Shown here piece by piece: positions 26,044 to 35,800 of a DNA stretch of 64,000 nt. Positions within the stretch are counted from its first letter, which is position 1; each line of letters begins with the position of its first letter. The translations under genes and the position numbers were made by a program. The DNA comes from Clostridia bacterium (GTDB lineage Bacteria > Bacillota > Clostridia > Christensenellales > CAG-138). Location: assembly GCA_017523925.1 (NCBI GenBank), contig JAFWVQ010000037.1, positions 1 to 64,000 of the forward strand. The letters run 5' to 3'. The notes under the pieces were generated by a model. The model ran no database searches. It saw only the letters and a program-made list of their open reading frames with translations, and was not told where the DNA came from.

Positions 26044-26126
26044 GCGGATGTGGTGGAACGGCATACACAGCGGACTTAAAATCCGCCGGGGAAACCTTGG
26101 GGGTTCAAATCCCCCCATCCGCACCA
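26044..26126 (+). tRNA. tRNA-Leu (TAA anticodon)
   Basis: The acceptor stem GCGGATG pairs with CATCCGC; CCA is encoded. The anticodon stem-loop CGGACTTAAAATCCG gives anticodon TAA (reads UUA). A long variable arm, as in class II tRNAs, and GGTTCAAAT T-loop are visible. An AAAACTTCAAT...ATTGAAGTTTT hairpin right after the CCA serves as terminator. Confidence 0.97.
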
Positions 26127-26182
26127 AAACTTCAATACGTCATAGATATATTGAAGTTTTGATTTTATTTTTGGGGATTTGA
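26107..26182 (+). repeat. Direct repeat copy 1 (tRNA-Leu 3' end, attachment-like)
   Basis: This 76-base segment covers the last 20 bases of tRNA-Leu, its terminator hairpin, and the following TTTTGATTTTATTTTTGGGG. A near-identical copy lies at 26289-26364. Duplication of a tRNA 3' end is the normal scar of site-specific integration. Confidence 0.75.
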
Positions 26183-26288
26183 TGCCCGTGGCGAAAGGCT
26201 CCGGTGGAGCGTTTCGCAGGGCCGGCTTTTGTCAAAAGGCGCGGAGGCGCAGCGCGAAGCGCAAGCCGCAGACGCATCTTTTGCAAAA

Positions 26289-26364
26289 GAAATCCCCCAT
26301 CCGCGCCAAAACTTCAATGCGTCATAGATGCATTGAAGTTTTTGTTTTAACTTTGGGGATTTGA
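26289..26364 (+). repeat. Direct repeat copy 2 (attachment-like)
   Basis: This copy repeats the tRNA 3' end (with GCGCCA for GCACCA), the terminator hairpin and the TTGGGGATTTGA tail. It differs from copy 1 at a few positions, including compensating changes within the hairpin. Its right end touches a coding remnant that starts abruptly at about 26351. The 106 bases between the copies are GC-rich and show no gene. Confidence 0.75.
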
Positions 26365-26710
26365 ACGCTATAAGCGCCAACAGACATTTCTTGATAAGTA
26401 TGAGATCGAAACCGAAGAGCAGTTAATTTCGCACAAAGCCGCCCTTATCGAAAAGCGATCCGTATTAACCGAAAAGCGCGATACCATACGCAAAGAGCAG
26501 CGCCGCACAGGGGAGAAGAATCCCGAGGTCGGAGAGATCACCGCAGAACTTTATCGGATACGAAGCGAGCTGAAACTCTGCGAGGGTATCGAAGCCGATA
26601 TTCCGAGGATGCAGGCGATTATTGATGACGGGATCGAAAGGGCGAATGGCGAAATCATGCGCAAGACGGATCACATCGTGCAGCAGCGGCAGATCGAACG
26701 CGCAAAATAA
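26351..26710 (+). pseudogene. 5'-truncated coiled-coil remnant of a mobile element
   Basis: An open frame with no start codon at its head reads FERYKRQQTFLDKYEIE, then about 100 residues rich in E, K, R and I, ending QIERAK and TAA at 26710. The charged coiled-coil tail resembles C-termini of mobilisation (MobA/relaxase-type) proteins or other conjugative-element proteins, but I see no catalytic motif. It begins inside repeat copy 2, so recombination at that site probably removed its front. Confidence 0.5.
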
Positions 26711-26793
26711 ACGCCTATGTTTGTAAAAATGCGTTTCCCAATTGATTAAATGCCGGAATAATGGTATACTGAATATGTAAGGAGATATGGCGT

Positions 26794-28257
26794 ATGATCG
26801 ATTTCAACAATCTGAATATGTATAGAGAAAACAACAGGATCGAGGCGAAGAAGGCGCTCGGCGGGCTTCCGAACAGCATTTGGGAGACCTATTCCGCGTT
26901 TGCAAACACGCTCGGCGGGATCATTCTGCTTGGCGTTGCGGAAAGACCGGATCATTCGCTTGAAACGGTCGATCTGCCCGATCCCGATAAGCTTATCAAG
27001 GATTTCTGGGATTCGGTCAACAATCCGAACAAGGTCAGCATCAATATTCTTTCAAGCAAGGATGTGTATCCCCTCGAGGTGAACGGAGATCATATCGTGG
27101 TCATCAACGTTCCTCGCGCCGATCGCAGCTATCGTCCCGTTTATATCGACGGCAACCCGCTGAACACCTACCGCCGCAACGGCGAGGGCGACTACAAATG
27201 CACGCATGAAGAATACATGGCGATGGTGCGCGATGCTTCGGTCAAAACGCAGGATATGCTGGTGCTTTCCGAGATGGAGCTTTCGGTTTTTAATCAGGAC
27301 AGCGTGCGCGGGTTTCGTCAGCGTATGAAGTTTTCTCGCCCCGGCCACGTTTGGGAGCAGTTGGATGACGAGACGTTTCTTCAAAAGCTCGGCGCGATAT
27401 GCATCGGCGAGGACGGCAAAAAGCATCCGACCTCCGCAGGACTTTTGATGTTTGGAAACGAATATGATATCGTTCGTGAATACAACGATTACTTCCTCGA
27501 TTATCAGGAGCAGTACGATCCAGAGAACCGCTGGACGGACAGGATAATTTCCTCTTCGGGCGATTGGAGCGGCAACGTTTACGATTTCTATTTCCGCGTT
27601 TACAACAAGCTCCGGCAGGATATCAAAACTCCTTTCAGACTCGACGGCATAACCCGCGTGGACGATACGCCCGTGCATCAGGCACTGCGCGAAGCGCTTG
27701 CAAACTGCCTTGTGAACGCCGACTATTACGGCAGGCGCGGCGTTGTGATAATCAAAAAGCCGGATGTGATAACGCTCTCCAACCCCGGCAATCTGCGTAT
27801 CGAGCTTTCGACCGCTATAAGCGGCGGCGTTTCCGACCCAAGAAACAGCACGATGCTCAAGATGTTCAACTTCATAGATATCGGCGAACGCGCCGGAAGC
27901 GGCATCCCGAACATCTTTAGAGTTTGGCGCGATCGGAAATGGAGCACGCCCACGATCAAAGAGGAGTTTGAACCGGGCAGGATAACGCTGACGCTGCCGT
28001 TATCGTCACAAAAAAGCGACGATAAAAAAGCGACGATAAAAAGCGACGATAAAACGCCTACTCTGCGTGCCGAACGCCAGCAGAATGCGATCATCGAATA
28101 CCTGACCGAACATCCCGAAGGCTCTGTACGAGAGCTTGAAGTTGTGCTCGGCTTGAAAGCAACAAGAGTTAAGGCACTTCTCAGCAGCCTTGTTGATGAC
28201 GGCATCATCGAAGCCATCGGCGGGAATAGGAACAGAAAGTACAGGCTGAAAAGATAG
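26794..28257 (+). CDS. AlbA/Schlafen-type ATP-binding regulator, 487 aa
   Basis: The N-terminus is an AlbA_2 (Schlafen AAA_4) domain: EAKKALGGLPNSIWETYSAFANTLGGIILLGV. A middle region holds QALREALANCLVNADYYGRRGVVI and LSNPGNL, matching the ATPase-like C-terminal domain of this family (Bergerat-type N-box with E and N). A lysine/aspartate-rich linker (SDDKKATIKSDDK) leads to a C-terminal winged helix (EGSVRELEVVLGLKATRVKALLSSLVDDGIIE). Such proteins are putative transcription regulators, frequent near mobile elements. AAGGAG precedes ATG 26794. Confidence 0.85.
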   Translation: MIDFNNLNMYRENNRIEAKKALGGLPNSIWETYSAFANTLGGIILLGVAERPDHSLETVDLPDPDKLIKDFWDSVNNPNKVSINILSSKDVYPLEVNGDHIVVINVPRADRSYRPVYIDGNPLNTYRRNGEGDYKCTHEEYMAMVRDASVKTQDMLVLSEMELSVFNQDSVRGFRQRMKFSRPGHVWEQLDDETFLQKLGAICIGEDGKKHPTSAGLLMFGNEYDIVREYNDYFLDYQEQYDPENRWTDRIISSSGDWSGNVYDFYFRVYNKLRQDIKTPFRLDGITRVDDTPVHQALREALANCLVNADYYGRRGVVIIKKPDVITLSNPGNLRIELSTAISGGVSDPRNSTMLKMFNFIDIGERAGSGIPNIFRVWRDRKWSTPTIKEEFEPGRITLTLPLSSQKSDDKKATIKSDDKTPTLRAERQQNAIIEYLTEHPEGSVRELEVVLGLKATRVKALLSSLVDDGIIEAIGGNRNRKYRLKR

Positions 28258-28318
28258 ACTCTGATTTCGGCAGATCACTTTATCAAACTTAAAACCAGAT
28301 AGCTAACACTACTTGCTT

Positions 28319-28346
28319 AAAGCGCTCACGCCCGTGGGCGCTTTTT
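28319..28346 (+). terminator. Terminator after the AlbA gene
   Basis: AAGCGC...GCGCTTTTT with an inner CACG/CGTG pairing forms a compact stem with a five-T tail. The next gene's ribosome site follows 20 bases later. Confidence 0.65.
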
Positions 28347-28380
28347 CCTATGCAATAAAAAAAGAAAAGGAGAATACAGA

Positions 28381-28770
28381 ATGAATAAAGATAAGGAAAA
28401 ATCTTTCAAGAATATAAAGGAACTGAGCCTTTCGGAGCTCAAACCGTTTGAGGGGCATCCGTACAGGGTTCGCGATGATGAAGAAATGGACACGCTCATT
28501 GAGAGTGTCCGCGAGCACGGCATAATGGTACCGCTGATGGTGCGCCCGATCGACACGGGCTATGAGATCATAAGCGGACACCGCAGAGCACACAGGGCGA
28601 TAAGCGCAGGACTGAAAACCGTTCCCGCTGTGGAGCTGGAAATGAACCGTGACGAGGCCGCCGTTGCGCTTGTGGACAGCAATCTGCATAGAGAGCATAT
28701 TCTTCCGAGCGAGAAGGCGTTTGCCTATAAGCTCAAGCTCGATGCGCTTTCAAGGCATAGCGAGCATTGA
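28381..28770 (+). CDS. Truncated ParB N-terminal domain protein, 129 aa
   Basis: The sequence matches the ParB/Spo0J nuclease-like CTPase domain: ELSLSELKPFEGHPYRV, LIESVREHGIMVPLMVRP, YEIISGHRRAHRAISAG and VALVDSNLHREHILPSEKA. Typical ParB proteins continue with an HTH and dimer domain, but this one stops just after AYKLKLDALS. It is probably a 3'-truncated gene from a plasmid or integrative element. AAGGAG precedes the start. It may still make a short protein. Confidence 0.75.
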   Translation: MNKDKEKSFKNIKELSLSELKPFEGHPYRVRDDEEMDTLIESVREHGIMVPLMVRPIDTGYEIISGHRRAHRAISAGLKTVPAVELEMNRDEAAVALVDSNLHREHILPSEKAFAYKLKLDALSRHSEH

Positions 28771-29356
28771 TAACGGATTTAGAATCGATGCTCGCTTTTG
28801 TTTTGCTCATTTTCAGTGCTCACTCGGTACGAATCTCGTTGATGAATCCTTACTTATTTATCAAGCTCTTTGCATCATGTTTCATGCCTTCACCGCCTGC
28901 GGCACATACTCCACAGCAACGCCTTGGCGGGTATCCTGTTTGATGTTCTTCTCGAAATAGTCCTGCTCCATCTCCGGATAGCCCACAAAGCGGTAATTGA
29001 TGGACGGTTTTGGAAATCGCTCTTTGAGCTGAAAGCCCCAAAAACAATTTCAAAAGCACTGTCCCTATTTTGTGTGCCAAAATACAAAGCCGGCCCTATA
29101 AATATCATCGATTTATGTACACTGCAAGATGGTTTTCACAGGTAAACTCAAACGTTGCGAAGAGACAGAGGCTGTGCACGCAATTTGTTTGCTTGTGCAA
29201 CAGCCACTTCGTTTACGGTATTATCCTTTTTTATCATTTGATCGACCGCGATCAGCAGCCGAATCAAAGCATCTCGGTGAACATGGCCCGCTGTTCGCGG
29301 ATCCGCCGATAAAAGACTTGCACGAGTCCTTCCTGCCGCTTGACGATTCGACCGTT
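28771..29356. other. Degraded stretch with coding debris
   Basis: No intact gene is seen. Two minus-strand pieces look protein-like: one at 28882-29043 (listed separately), and one at about 29148-29357. In the second, GLVQVFYRRIREQRAMFTEM stops and an overlapping frame continues as DALIRLLIAVDQMIKKDN. They look like relics of a mobile element between the truncated ParB and the pilus operon. Confidence 0.4.
28882..29043 (-). pseudogene. C-terminal protein remnant
   Basis: A minus-strand frame reads LKERFPKPSINYRFVGYPEM and ends GVAVEYVPQAVKA and TGA. It has good codon character but no start or ribosome site. I do not recognise the family; its place suggests conjugative-element debris. Confidence 0.35.
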
Positions 29357-30127
29357 TCAACTATGCTCCTTCCTTCTCAGAAGGATGATCGCAAGCGCGG
29401 CAAGTATGACTGCTGTGCCGACAAGCGCTATCGAGGCGGTGCCTGTCGGCGGAGACGGCGGCGTGGTGGGGTTTGGCGTCGTGGTCTCCGGCGGCGCCGG
29501 GGTCGGGCTGATATCCGGTGTTGGCGACGGGCTGAGCGTCGGCGTTGGCGACGGTTCGGCGGTCGGAGTCGGGCTCGGAACAGGGGACGGAGTAGGCTGC
29601 GGCGTTACCGAGCCGGATTTGGGCGAAGCAGTGACGCTGTACACCCAACTCGAGCTCTCCTCATCCCAACTCGGGAGCAGAACGAGGAACGGCAGGCAGG
29701 TATAGGTGCTGCCGCCCGAGTCGACCGGATGGCCGACCACGAGATAAAGCCCTTCCTCAAGCGGCGGCTCGCCGGCTCCGGGGAAGCTCACGCGGCCGCC
29801 TGAGTCGGTCTCGCCGCTTTGCGTGGGCGCAACGCCGTTTTCCTCGGCAAAAGCGCTCATCTGCTCGGCCAGCGCATCCCAGCCGTAATGATCCTCATAG
29901 CCTTCGATCGTGAAGTGCTCCGCAAAAGCCGGAACCAGCGTGTACCCCGCCGAGCCGAACTGCGCGACATAGTATATATCGAACCTCGCGCCGGAGAGCG
30001 CCGTTTCACCGCTGACGAAGCGTATCGTCAGCAATATTGCCTGCTCTGCGGCGATCGAGCGGAATACGGGGAGCACGGCAAGGATAAGGGCCAGTACCAG
30101 CATCGGCACGAGCAAGTGTTTTTTCAT
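29357..30127 (-). CDS. Minor pilin/surface protein with sorting signal, 256 aa
   Basis: A signal peptide (residues 1-27) is followed by a Cna_B/SpaA-like beta domain (LSGARFDIYYVAQFG; GRVSFPGAGEPPLEEGLYLV), a long Pro/Thr/Ser linker of PTPSP-type repeats, and a C-terminal sorting signal: SPPTGTAS motif, hydrophobic helix, RRKEHS tail. The motif varies from LPXTG (first residue P or S). As last gene of the pilus operon after the sortase it may be the basal or tip subunit. Confidence 0.75.
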   Translation of the reverse strand: MKKHLLVPMLVLALILAVLPVFRSIAAEQAILLTIRFVSGETALSGARFDIYYVAQFGSAGYTLVPAFAEHFTIEGYEDHYGWDALAEQMSAFAEENGVAPTQSGETDSGGRVSFPGAGEPPLEEGLYLVVGHPVDSGGSTYTCLPFLVLLPSWDEESSSWVYSVTASPKSGSVTPQPTPSPVPSPTPTAEPSPTPTLSPSPTPDISPTPAPPETTTPNPTTPPSPPTGTASIALVGTAVILAALAIILLRRKEHS

Positions 30128-30175
30128 TCATACTCCCCCTTTCCTCGGTGTTGTTTGCGAATTGATCTTGTTGCT

Positions 30176-31069
30176 TCAGTTTTGCTGCGGCGTTTCGTTT
30201 TCGCCGCTCGAAGCTTGTTCTTCGGCCCTCTTCTTGGCCTTTCTATGCGCGATCGACCTTACTATAACAAGGATTATTATGAGCAGCAGCAGGCCTATCG
30301 CAACGGCGAGCGCGATATAGAAGGGCTCGCTCGTCTCCTTCTGCGCCTCCTCGACCTTCGCCTTGACCTCCTCCTCGACCGTTTCGGGCGTTTCGATGCG
30401 ATGTCCGCGCACGAGCAGCCGGTGGGAGTTCACTCCGTAGGGAGTGCAGGTGACGAGGGTGCAGTAGTCCATTCCCGGCACTATGCCGAGCGCGTCCGCC
30501 TCGTGCGGGAGCACCACGAGCACCTGATCCACCTCGTAGGTCAGCACTACGCCGAGGGTGCTGAGCGTGAAGATATCGCCCTCATGCACCGCGTCGAGAT
30601 AGGTAAACAGCTTTGCGCTCGGAAGCCCCGTATGCCCCGAGATGACGCAATGGGTGTTTTCGCCGCTGACGGGAAGGGAGCTGGTTTCGATATGCCCCGC
30701 GTTGGATTGGAGCGTGCCCTCGTCGGTGCCGTGGCAAAGCGGCAGATGGCAGTTTATGCACGGAATGTCGATATAGGACATCATGCCGCTGCTAGTGACG
30801 TTCAACACATCGTAGTAATCGAGCTTTTCGCTCTCGGGCGTTTCTATGCCTCGGGTGAGATCGTAGAGCTGCTTATTATAAAGCACCGCTTCATCCCACA
30901 TTCTTTGGAAGGTGTCGTCGTCGAAGCCGCTTATCTTTTCGGCATAGTCGACGATCGCGCCGGATTGATGGACGCGGTTGTAATAATCGCTCAGGGTCGG
31001 GTAAAGTATGAGCGTCAGCCCCGCAAGCAGGATCAAGATCGCCAGAATTGCAAGCACAAACTTTTTCAT
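30176..31069 (-). CDS. Class C (pilin-polymerising) sortase, 297 aa
   Basis: This membrane transpeptidase joins pilin subunits and cuts at LPXTG. It has an N-terminal membrane helix (residues 3-23), a lid-like segment before the barrel, catalytic H146 (VISGHTGLPSAKLF), C208 (TLVTCTPYG) and R217 (NSHRLLVRG), and a second C-terminal membrane helix with a basic tail, as in class C enzymes. It sits between the major pilin and the minor pilin. Confidence 0.92.
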   Translation of the reverse strand: MKKFVLAILAILILLAGLTLILYPTLSDYYNRVHQSGAIVDYAEKISGFDDDTFQRMWDEAVLYNKQLYDLTRGIETPESEKLDYYDVLNVTSSGMMSYIDIPCINCHLPLCHGTDEGTLQSNAGHIETSSLPVSGENTHCVISGHTGLPSAKLFTYLDAVHEGDIFTLSTLGVVLTYEVDQVLVVLPHEADALGIVPGMDYCTLVTCTPYGVNSHRLLVRGHRIETPETVEEEVKAKVEEAQKETSEPFYIALAVAIGLLLLIIILVIVRSIAHRKAKKRAEEQASSGENETPQQN

Positions 31070-31089
31070 ACTCCACCTTCCTTTCTTCC

Positions 31090-31115
31090 GCCGGGGAGGA
31101 AGCGCCCTCCCCGGC
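31090..31115 (-). terminator. Intercistronic hairpin between pilin and sortase
   Basis: GCCGGGGAGG (31090-31099) pairs with CCTCCCCGGC region (31106-31115) without a T-run. Such stems can lower sortase expression relative to the abundant pilin or stabilise the pilin mRNA end. Confidence 0.5.
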
Positions 31116-31194
31116 AGGATATCACTTTGATCGTGCCCGATCCATTAGCGGATGCTCACGTATCGCAGCTTTGCTTTTTGGAGCGCTCGGCCCT

Positions 31195-32703
31195 TCAGGA
31201 CTTCCTGCGCTCGCTGGAGAGCATTACGATAACCACCGCAGCGGCCACAACGAGCACACCGCCGAGGATGTAGAAGATGTAGGTACCGATACCACCGGTG
31301 GAGGGGAGGTTGGTGCCGGGGGTATTGGATACGCGCACGAACTCGGAGAGCGCCAGGAAGAGCTCGGATTCATTGAGGCCGATCGCGGTTGCATCGGAGC
31401 CGTCAACGACCACCTCGATGGGTTCGGTGAGCATGGTGTAGCCGGCGGGAGCCTCTACCTCAACCAGGGAGTAGGTGCCGTCTGCAAGGCCGCCGAATTC
31501 GGCAGCGCCCTCGGCATCGGTCACGGCAACGTATGCATCGGCAACGTCGTCGACCCAGATGACCGCGTTATTGGCGTCCTTGGAATAGTATTTGCCATCC
31601 TCATTCATCAGCACGAACTTTGCGCCGGGGACCTTGGATTCGGGGGAACCGGTCTCGAACTTGTCGATGATGATGGTGGAGGTGTAGTGCTTGGTCATGC
31701 TGTCCTTATGGTGCTGAGTGTTCTCATCGCCATAGTCAAGGCCGGCGTTGTTCTCGCTGATCACTGCGATCGCGTTCTCGTTAACGGTTGCGGAATAGGT
31801 GATGATGACATCCTCGCCTGCAAGGCCTTCCTCGTTCATCGCGATCATGTCGATGGAGAGGTCGAAGCCGCAGAGACGGTCGTCGCTGGGATCGTCGGGA
31901 GTGGCGGGGTCGTTCTCGTCAACGTAGTTGTAGCGGATCTGGTTGCCGGTGAGCTCGGCCTCGGGATCGTAGATGGGATCGAGGGTGATGGTCTGATCGC
32001 CGATCGTTACGACCACGGAATTGGGAACGAGATCAAGACCGGAGGTGAGGTAATCGTTTACAAGATAGAAGTAGGAAGCCTGATCGGCATCGAGGGTGGG
32101 GACCTTGCCGGTGATTCTGAAATTCAGGGTGTCGCCAACGTTGACGCCGGACTCTTTGCCCCAATCGCCGTTTTCAAGTTCTACCTCTTTTTCAAAGGGC
32201 ATGTCGTTCTTATCCTGAATAGCGATCTCGGTATCGAGCACGGTGCAGAGCGATGCTACCTCGCCGGGATCGGGAACCACGAGATAGTAACCGGGGTCGA
32301 TGGGGCCGGTGGTCATCTTACCGTCCGCATCCTCCGCAAGGGTGATCTCAGTTGCGCCGGTGGGGATGTTTTCCATCGCCCAAGCGGCAAAGTCTGCTGC
32401 CTTGAAATACGGGAGCTTGGTCACGGTGCCGTCGTCCGCGATCTGCAGACCGGCGAGCTCGCCCGCTTCAAGCGCTTCGATGATGGCGGTTTTCCAGGGG
32501 TCTTCGGCTGTGTAGGTCAAATCGCCGTTATCGTTTGCAACGGTGAAGATCTGATAGGCGGTGTAGGTCGCGCCGTCGGCGGGTTCCATAACGGTGATGG
32601 AGCCTGCGGGAGTGGGAGAGGGCGCCGCAAGTGAGGGGATTGCAAGTGCGACGGTGAGCAGTGCCGCAACGAATGCGGCGATGATCCTTGTAGACTTCTT
32701 CAT
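31195..32703 (-). CDS. Major pilin subunit (LPXTG, Cna_B), 502 aa
   Basis: After a signal peptide (about 27 residues ending SLAA) come a D1-like domain, a SpaA/FctA-type domain opened by FEKEVELENGDWGKESGVNV, and a Cna_B domain with VPGAKFVLMNEDGKYY and the E-box-like YSLVEVEAPAGYT. Such domains carry Lys-Asn isopeptide bonds. The end is LPSTGGIGT, a hydrophobic helix and SSERRKS. ATG 32703 follows GGAGG; a TTG 15 bases upstream overlaps that site and is rejected. The sortase follows. Confidence 0.9.
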   Translation of the reverse strand: MKKSTRIIAAFVAALLTVALAIPSLAAPSPTPAGSITVMEPADGATYTAYQIFTVANDNGDLTYTAEDPWKTAIIEALEAGELAGLQIADDGTVTKLPYFKAADFAAWAMENIPTGATEITLAEDADGKMTTGPIDPGYYLVVPDPGEVASLCTVLDTEIAIQDKNDMPFEKEVELENGDWGKESGVNVGDTLNFRITGKVPTLDADQASYFYLVNDYLTSGLDLVPNSVVVTIGDQTITLDPIYDPEAELTGNQIRYNYVDENDPATPDDPSDDRLCGFDLSIDMIAMNEEGLAGEDVIITYSATVNENAIAVISENNAGLDYGDENTQHHKDSMTKHYTSTIIIDKFETGSPESKVPGAKFVLMNEDGKYYSKDANNAVIWVDDVADAYVAVTDAEGAAEFGGLADGTYSLVEVEAPAGYTMLTEPIEVVVDGSDATAIGLNESELFLALSEFVRVSNTPGTNLPSTGGIGTYIFYILGGVLVVAAAVVIVMLSSERRKS

Positions 32704-32731
32704 TGTTCTTTCCTCCAATTATTTTTTTATT

Positions 32732-32815
32732 TTATAGTTTTTGGTCTTGGGTCACTTGTGGTCCTGGTGGTACGTTGAGTCCTTTAGGTACGTTGGGATC
32801 ATTACTTTTTCTCAT
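32732..32815 (-). CDS. 27-residue proline-rich small ORF overlapping the giant gene end
   Basis: An ATG at 32815 lies inside the last codons of the giant surface protein gene in another frame, five bases after a perfect AAGGAGG. It encodes MRKSNDPNVPKGLNVPPG and eight or nine further residues, ending QDQKL and TAA. The DNA holds a repeated AACGTACC. It lies between giant adhesin and major pilin. I do not recognise it. The ribosome site could otherwise serve only the pilin, which has its own. Confidence 0.45.
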   Translation of the reverse strand: MRKSNDPNVPKGLNVPPGPQVTQDQKL

Positions 32816-35800
32816 AATGCCTCCTTCTTCGATAATTTATCTGTATGTATATCGCGAGAGCCGCGCTCGTGATCAGAAGCGCCGTACCCGTGAGCAGATA
32901 CAAGTTTTCGCCCCATTCGCCCGTGTCGGGAAGCCGCCAATAGGTGTTGACAAGCTTGACCGAGGCCGAGGCGTCATCCACGGTGTAGGCGGAGTTGTAA
33001 TACTCCGGCGTCAACTCATGGACGTAGTAAACGTAGTACTTTCCGTTTTGATAGAAGCCGTACTCAAGGTCGTCCACCACCCTGCGCCAGGTGTCGCTCA
33101 GCGGATCCGCATCCGCTTCAGTCAGGACTATCGTCCTTGTGTCGACTACCGAGCCCCTCATGGAAGCCGGCACCCAACCGGCGATCACTGCCCTGTCCGG
33201 AACGGAAGCGCCGTATTCGACGGTTTCGATCACCACGCTCAGGCTATCGGGGCGATGGTGCTGCGCGTCGTTGTCATCGTTCCAAACCTTCTGAACGGTG
33301 ATCTCGATGGGCTCCTCTTCGCAGGGGTCCTTCTTTTCGCCGGGCATCGGGACTATGCCGATAAGGTTATCCTTGAGCACCGCGTCCGCCATGCCGACGA
33401 ACTTGGAAACGGATCTGTACGCCTTGAGCTCGCGAACGCCCGATGCGCCGCGCTCCTCCGCGCCGGCAAGATCGGTGAGAGTGGATATCACTCCGAGATG
33501 CTCCACCTCGTAGCGGTTGAAGCTTTCGCCGGAAACGGAGCCGCCATCCTCCTGCGCCGCCGCGATCACGCTGCCCGAGGAGGTATAGGCTGCGGTATAG
33601 CCCGCATCGCGTTCGCGGTAGATATAATAGTAGTTTTCGATGCCTTCAAGCGCGCTCGGGGACTGTGCATTCTGGTTGTAATGTCCGCCGCCCTTGAAGG
33701 GACCTGTCTTTCCGGCCGCGCCGCGAACGCTGTCCATCAGCTCCGCCGTACTGTGGGAGATGAAGCCGCGATCGTTGAGACCGATGAAGCCGCCCGCATA
33801 GCCGAGCTCGCCGCTGCCGTCCGCATTGTATGTGGCGCCGCCGCCGAACACGTCGTAACCGTCGTCCACGCCGCGAACATGCGACTGTCTGATCGCGGTG
33901 CGGCTCAGCTCGATCAGCTCAGCGCGGATATTCGCCTGATCCACATCCCCATCAGGCCCGATGGGAAGGGTTATCTCGGATGAGCCGAGCACGATCGTAA
34001 CGTCCGTGGGATCGCCCGTTTCGGGATCGTAGGAAACCAGCGAAATGCCTACCACGAAGACGAAGAGGTTCAGCCTTATGAGGTAGCCGTCCGCAGCGAG
34101 CTGCAGGCCGAGGATATCGCCATAGAGATCGACGAGATTCACGTACTCGAGCCTGCCGAGCCCGAGACCTCCGAGCAGGATGCGAACGAGCCATGTCAGC
34201 GCGCCCACAAGATCGCTGCTTGCCTCGAGATCGCCGAGGAAGGCCGCCGAGGATCTTGCCACGAAGCCGCCCGCGATCTGGGGGCTTATGACCTTGCGAA
34301 GCTTCAGCGCTTGGCAGTTATCGTCTATCTGGGCGATATCCGCAAAGCCCGCGAAGCCGCCTGCGCACGAGCCCTTGACGTGGTAGAGCTCAACGCCCAT
34401 GCTCTGCTCGGTTTGCGTTTCTGTGGTTCGGACGATATAGCCGTCGTCGCTTGTACCGAAGCCGCTTGCAGTATCGCGCTTTAACGTGGAGCCGATGATG
34501 TTCATCAGCTGCAAGCTTGCGGAGAGGTCGAGGCCGAGCAGATCGAGCAGCTTTCCGAGGGTGCTCTCGCCGTCCACAGCGAGACCCGAAAGATCGAGCA
34601 GGCTCTTGGTGCCGGAATGCCCTACGAAGCCGCCCGCGTAGTTCGGCGCTTCTATATAGTTCAGATCGTTGACCGAGCAGTCGTTTATCGTGCCGCTCAT
34701 GAGGCCGCCCGCAAAGCCGCCTGCCGCGCCGCTCACGTTCGCATCCTCGAGCTGGCCGCCGAGCTTGCTCCATTCATGGGAGTAAACGAGGATGCCGTCA
34801 TTCACTCCGAACACCTCGGAGCGGTAGATATAGGTCCTGAACACGTCGAGCAGGTCGATCGTGCCGACGTTGAGAAGGCTCAAAACATTCGTGGAGCTGC
34901 CGCCCACCTGAGCAACGCTGCCGACCGACGCAAGCCCTACGAAGCCGCCCGCATACTGTCCGCCGTTCACGCCGCGCAGGTATTTGACGGTGGCGTTCGT
35001 GGTTCCGGGCAGGGTGTCGGAGGTGAAGATCTCCGATGCGCTGACGCGGTTCTTGGAGTTTATGAGAGTCGCCTGCAGATGCCCCGCAAAGCCGCCTGCG
35101 TAGGGTGCGTACTTGGTTTCGCCGTTTTCCCTATACTCGCCGTCCACCACGAAGCCATAGGGCTCGTAGCTGCCGTCGCGCTTGAGAACGGATTCAACGG
35201 TTGCATCGTTTATGGTGCAAACGGTCGCATGGAGCGCATCCACAAGTCCGTCGTGGGAGGTGAGCACCTTGTCGAGCAACTTTTGGATGATGCCCGTGGA
35301 GGCGTTGTTCGTGCTTGCCTTGACGAGCGCAGCGGAATCCGCCTTGCCCGCATAGCCGCCGACCGCATGCACGCCCTTTACGCGCTTGAGGTTCAAAACG
35401 GCCGTTCGCTCGAGCTGTCCGCCGTATGCGCCGCCAACGAAGCCGCCCGCGCAGCCGACGTAGGCATCGCTCGGATCGCCGAAGGAGTAATCCTCGGGGA
35501 TCGTGTCATCCGGCTCGTGGATATGGCTCGCGATGGGGCCGGTCGCGCCGACCGTGAGGCCGTATTCATAGCCCTTTGCCTCGCAATCCTTGATCGCGGG
35601 CACGAGCACCGAGCCGAGGTTGGGCGCGAGCGAGCCGATGTTCAGATCGATGCCGAGAAGGCTTATGCCGCCAACGGAGGCAAGATCGCCCGTCTGCATC
35701 TCTCCGGCGAAGCCGCCCGCAGCGCGCATGGCGAGCACGAGCTTGGTGTCCACACATTCGCTCGTTTCGATCACGCCCGAGTGCAGCGAGCCCACGAAGC

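Noticed and set aside
26107..26364. Second tRNA gene at 26289
   Set aside because: Only the 3' end of tRNA-Leu is duplicated; no acceptor 5' strand, D-arm or anticodon arm precedes it.
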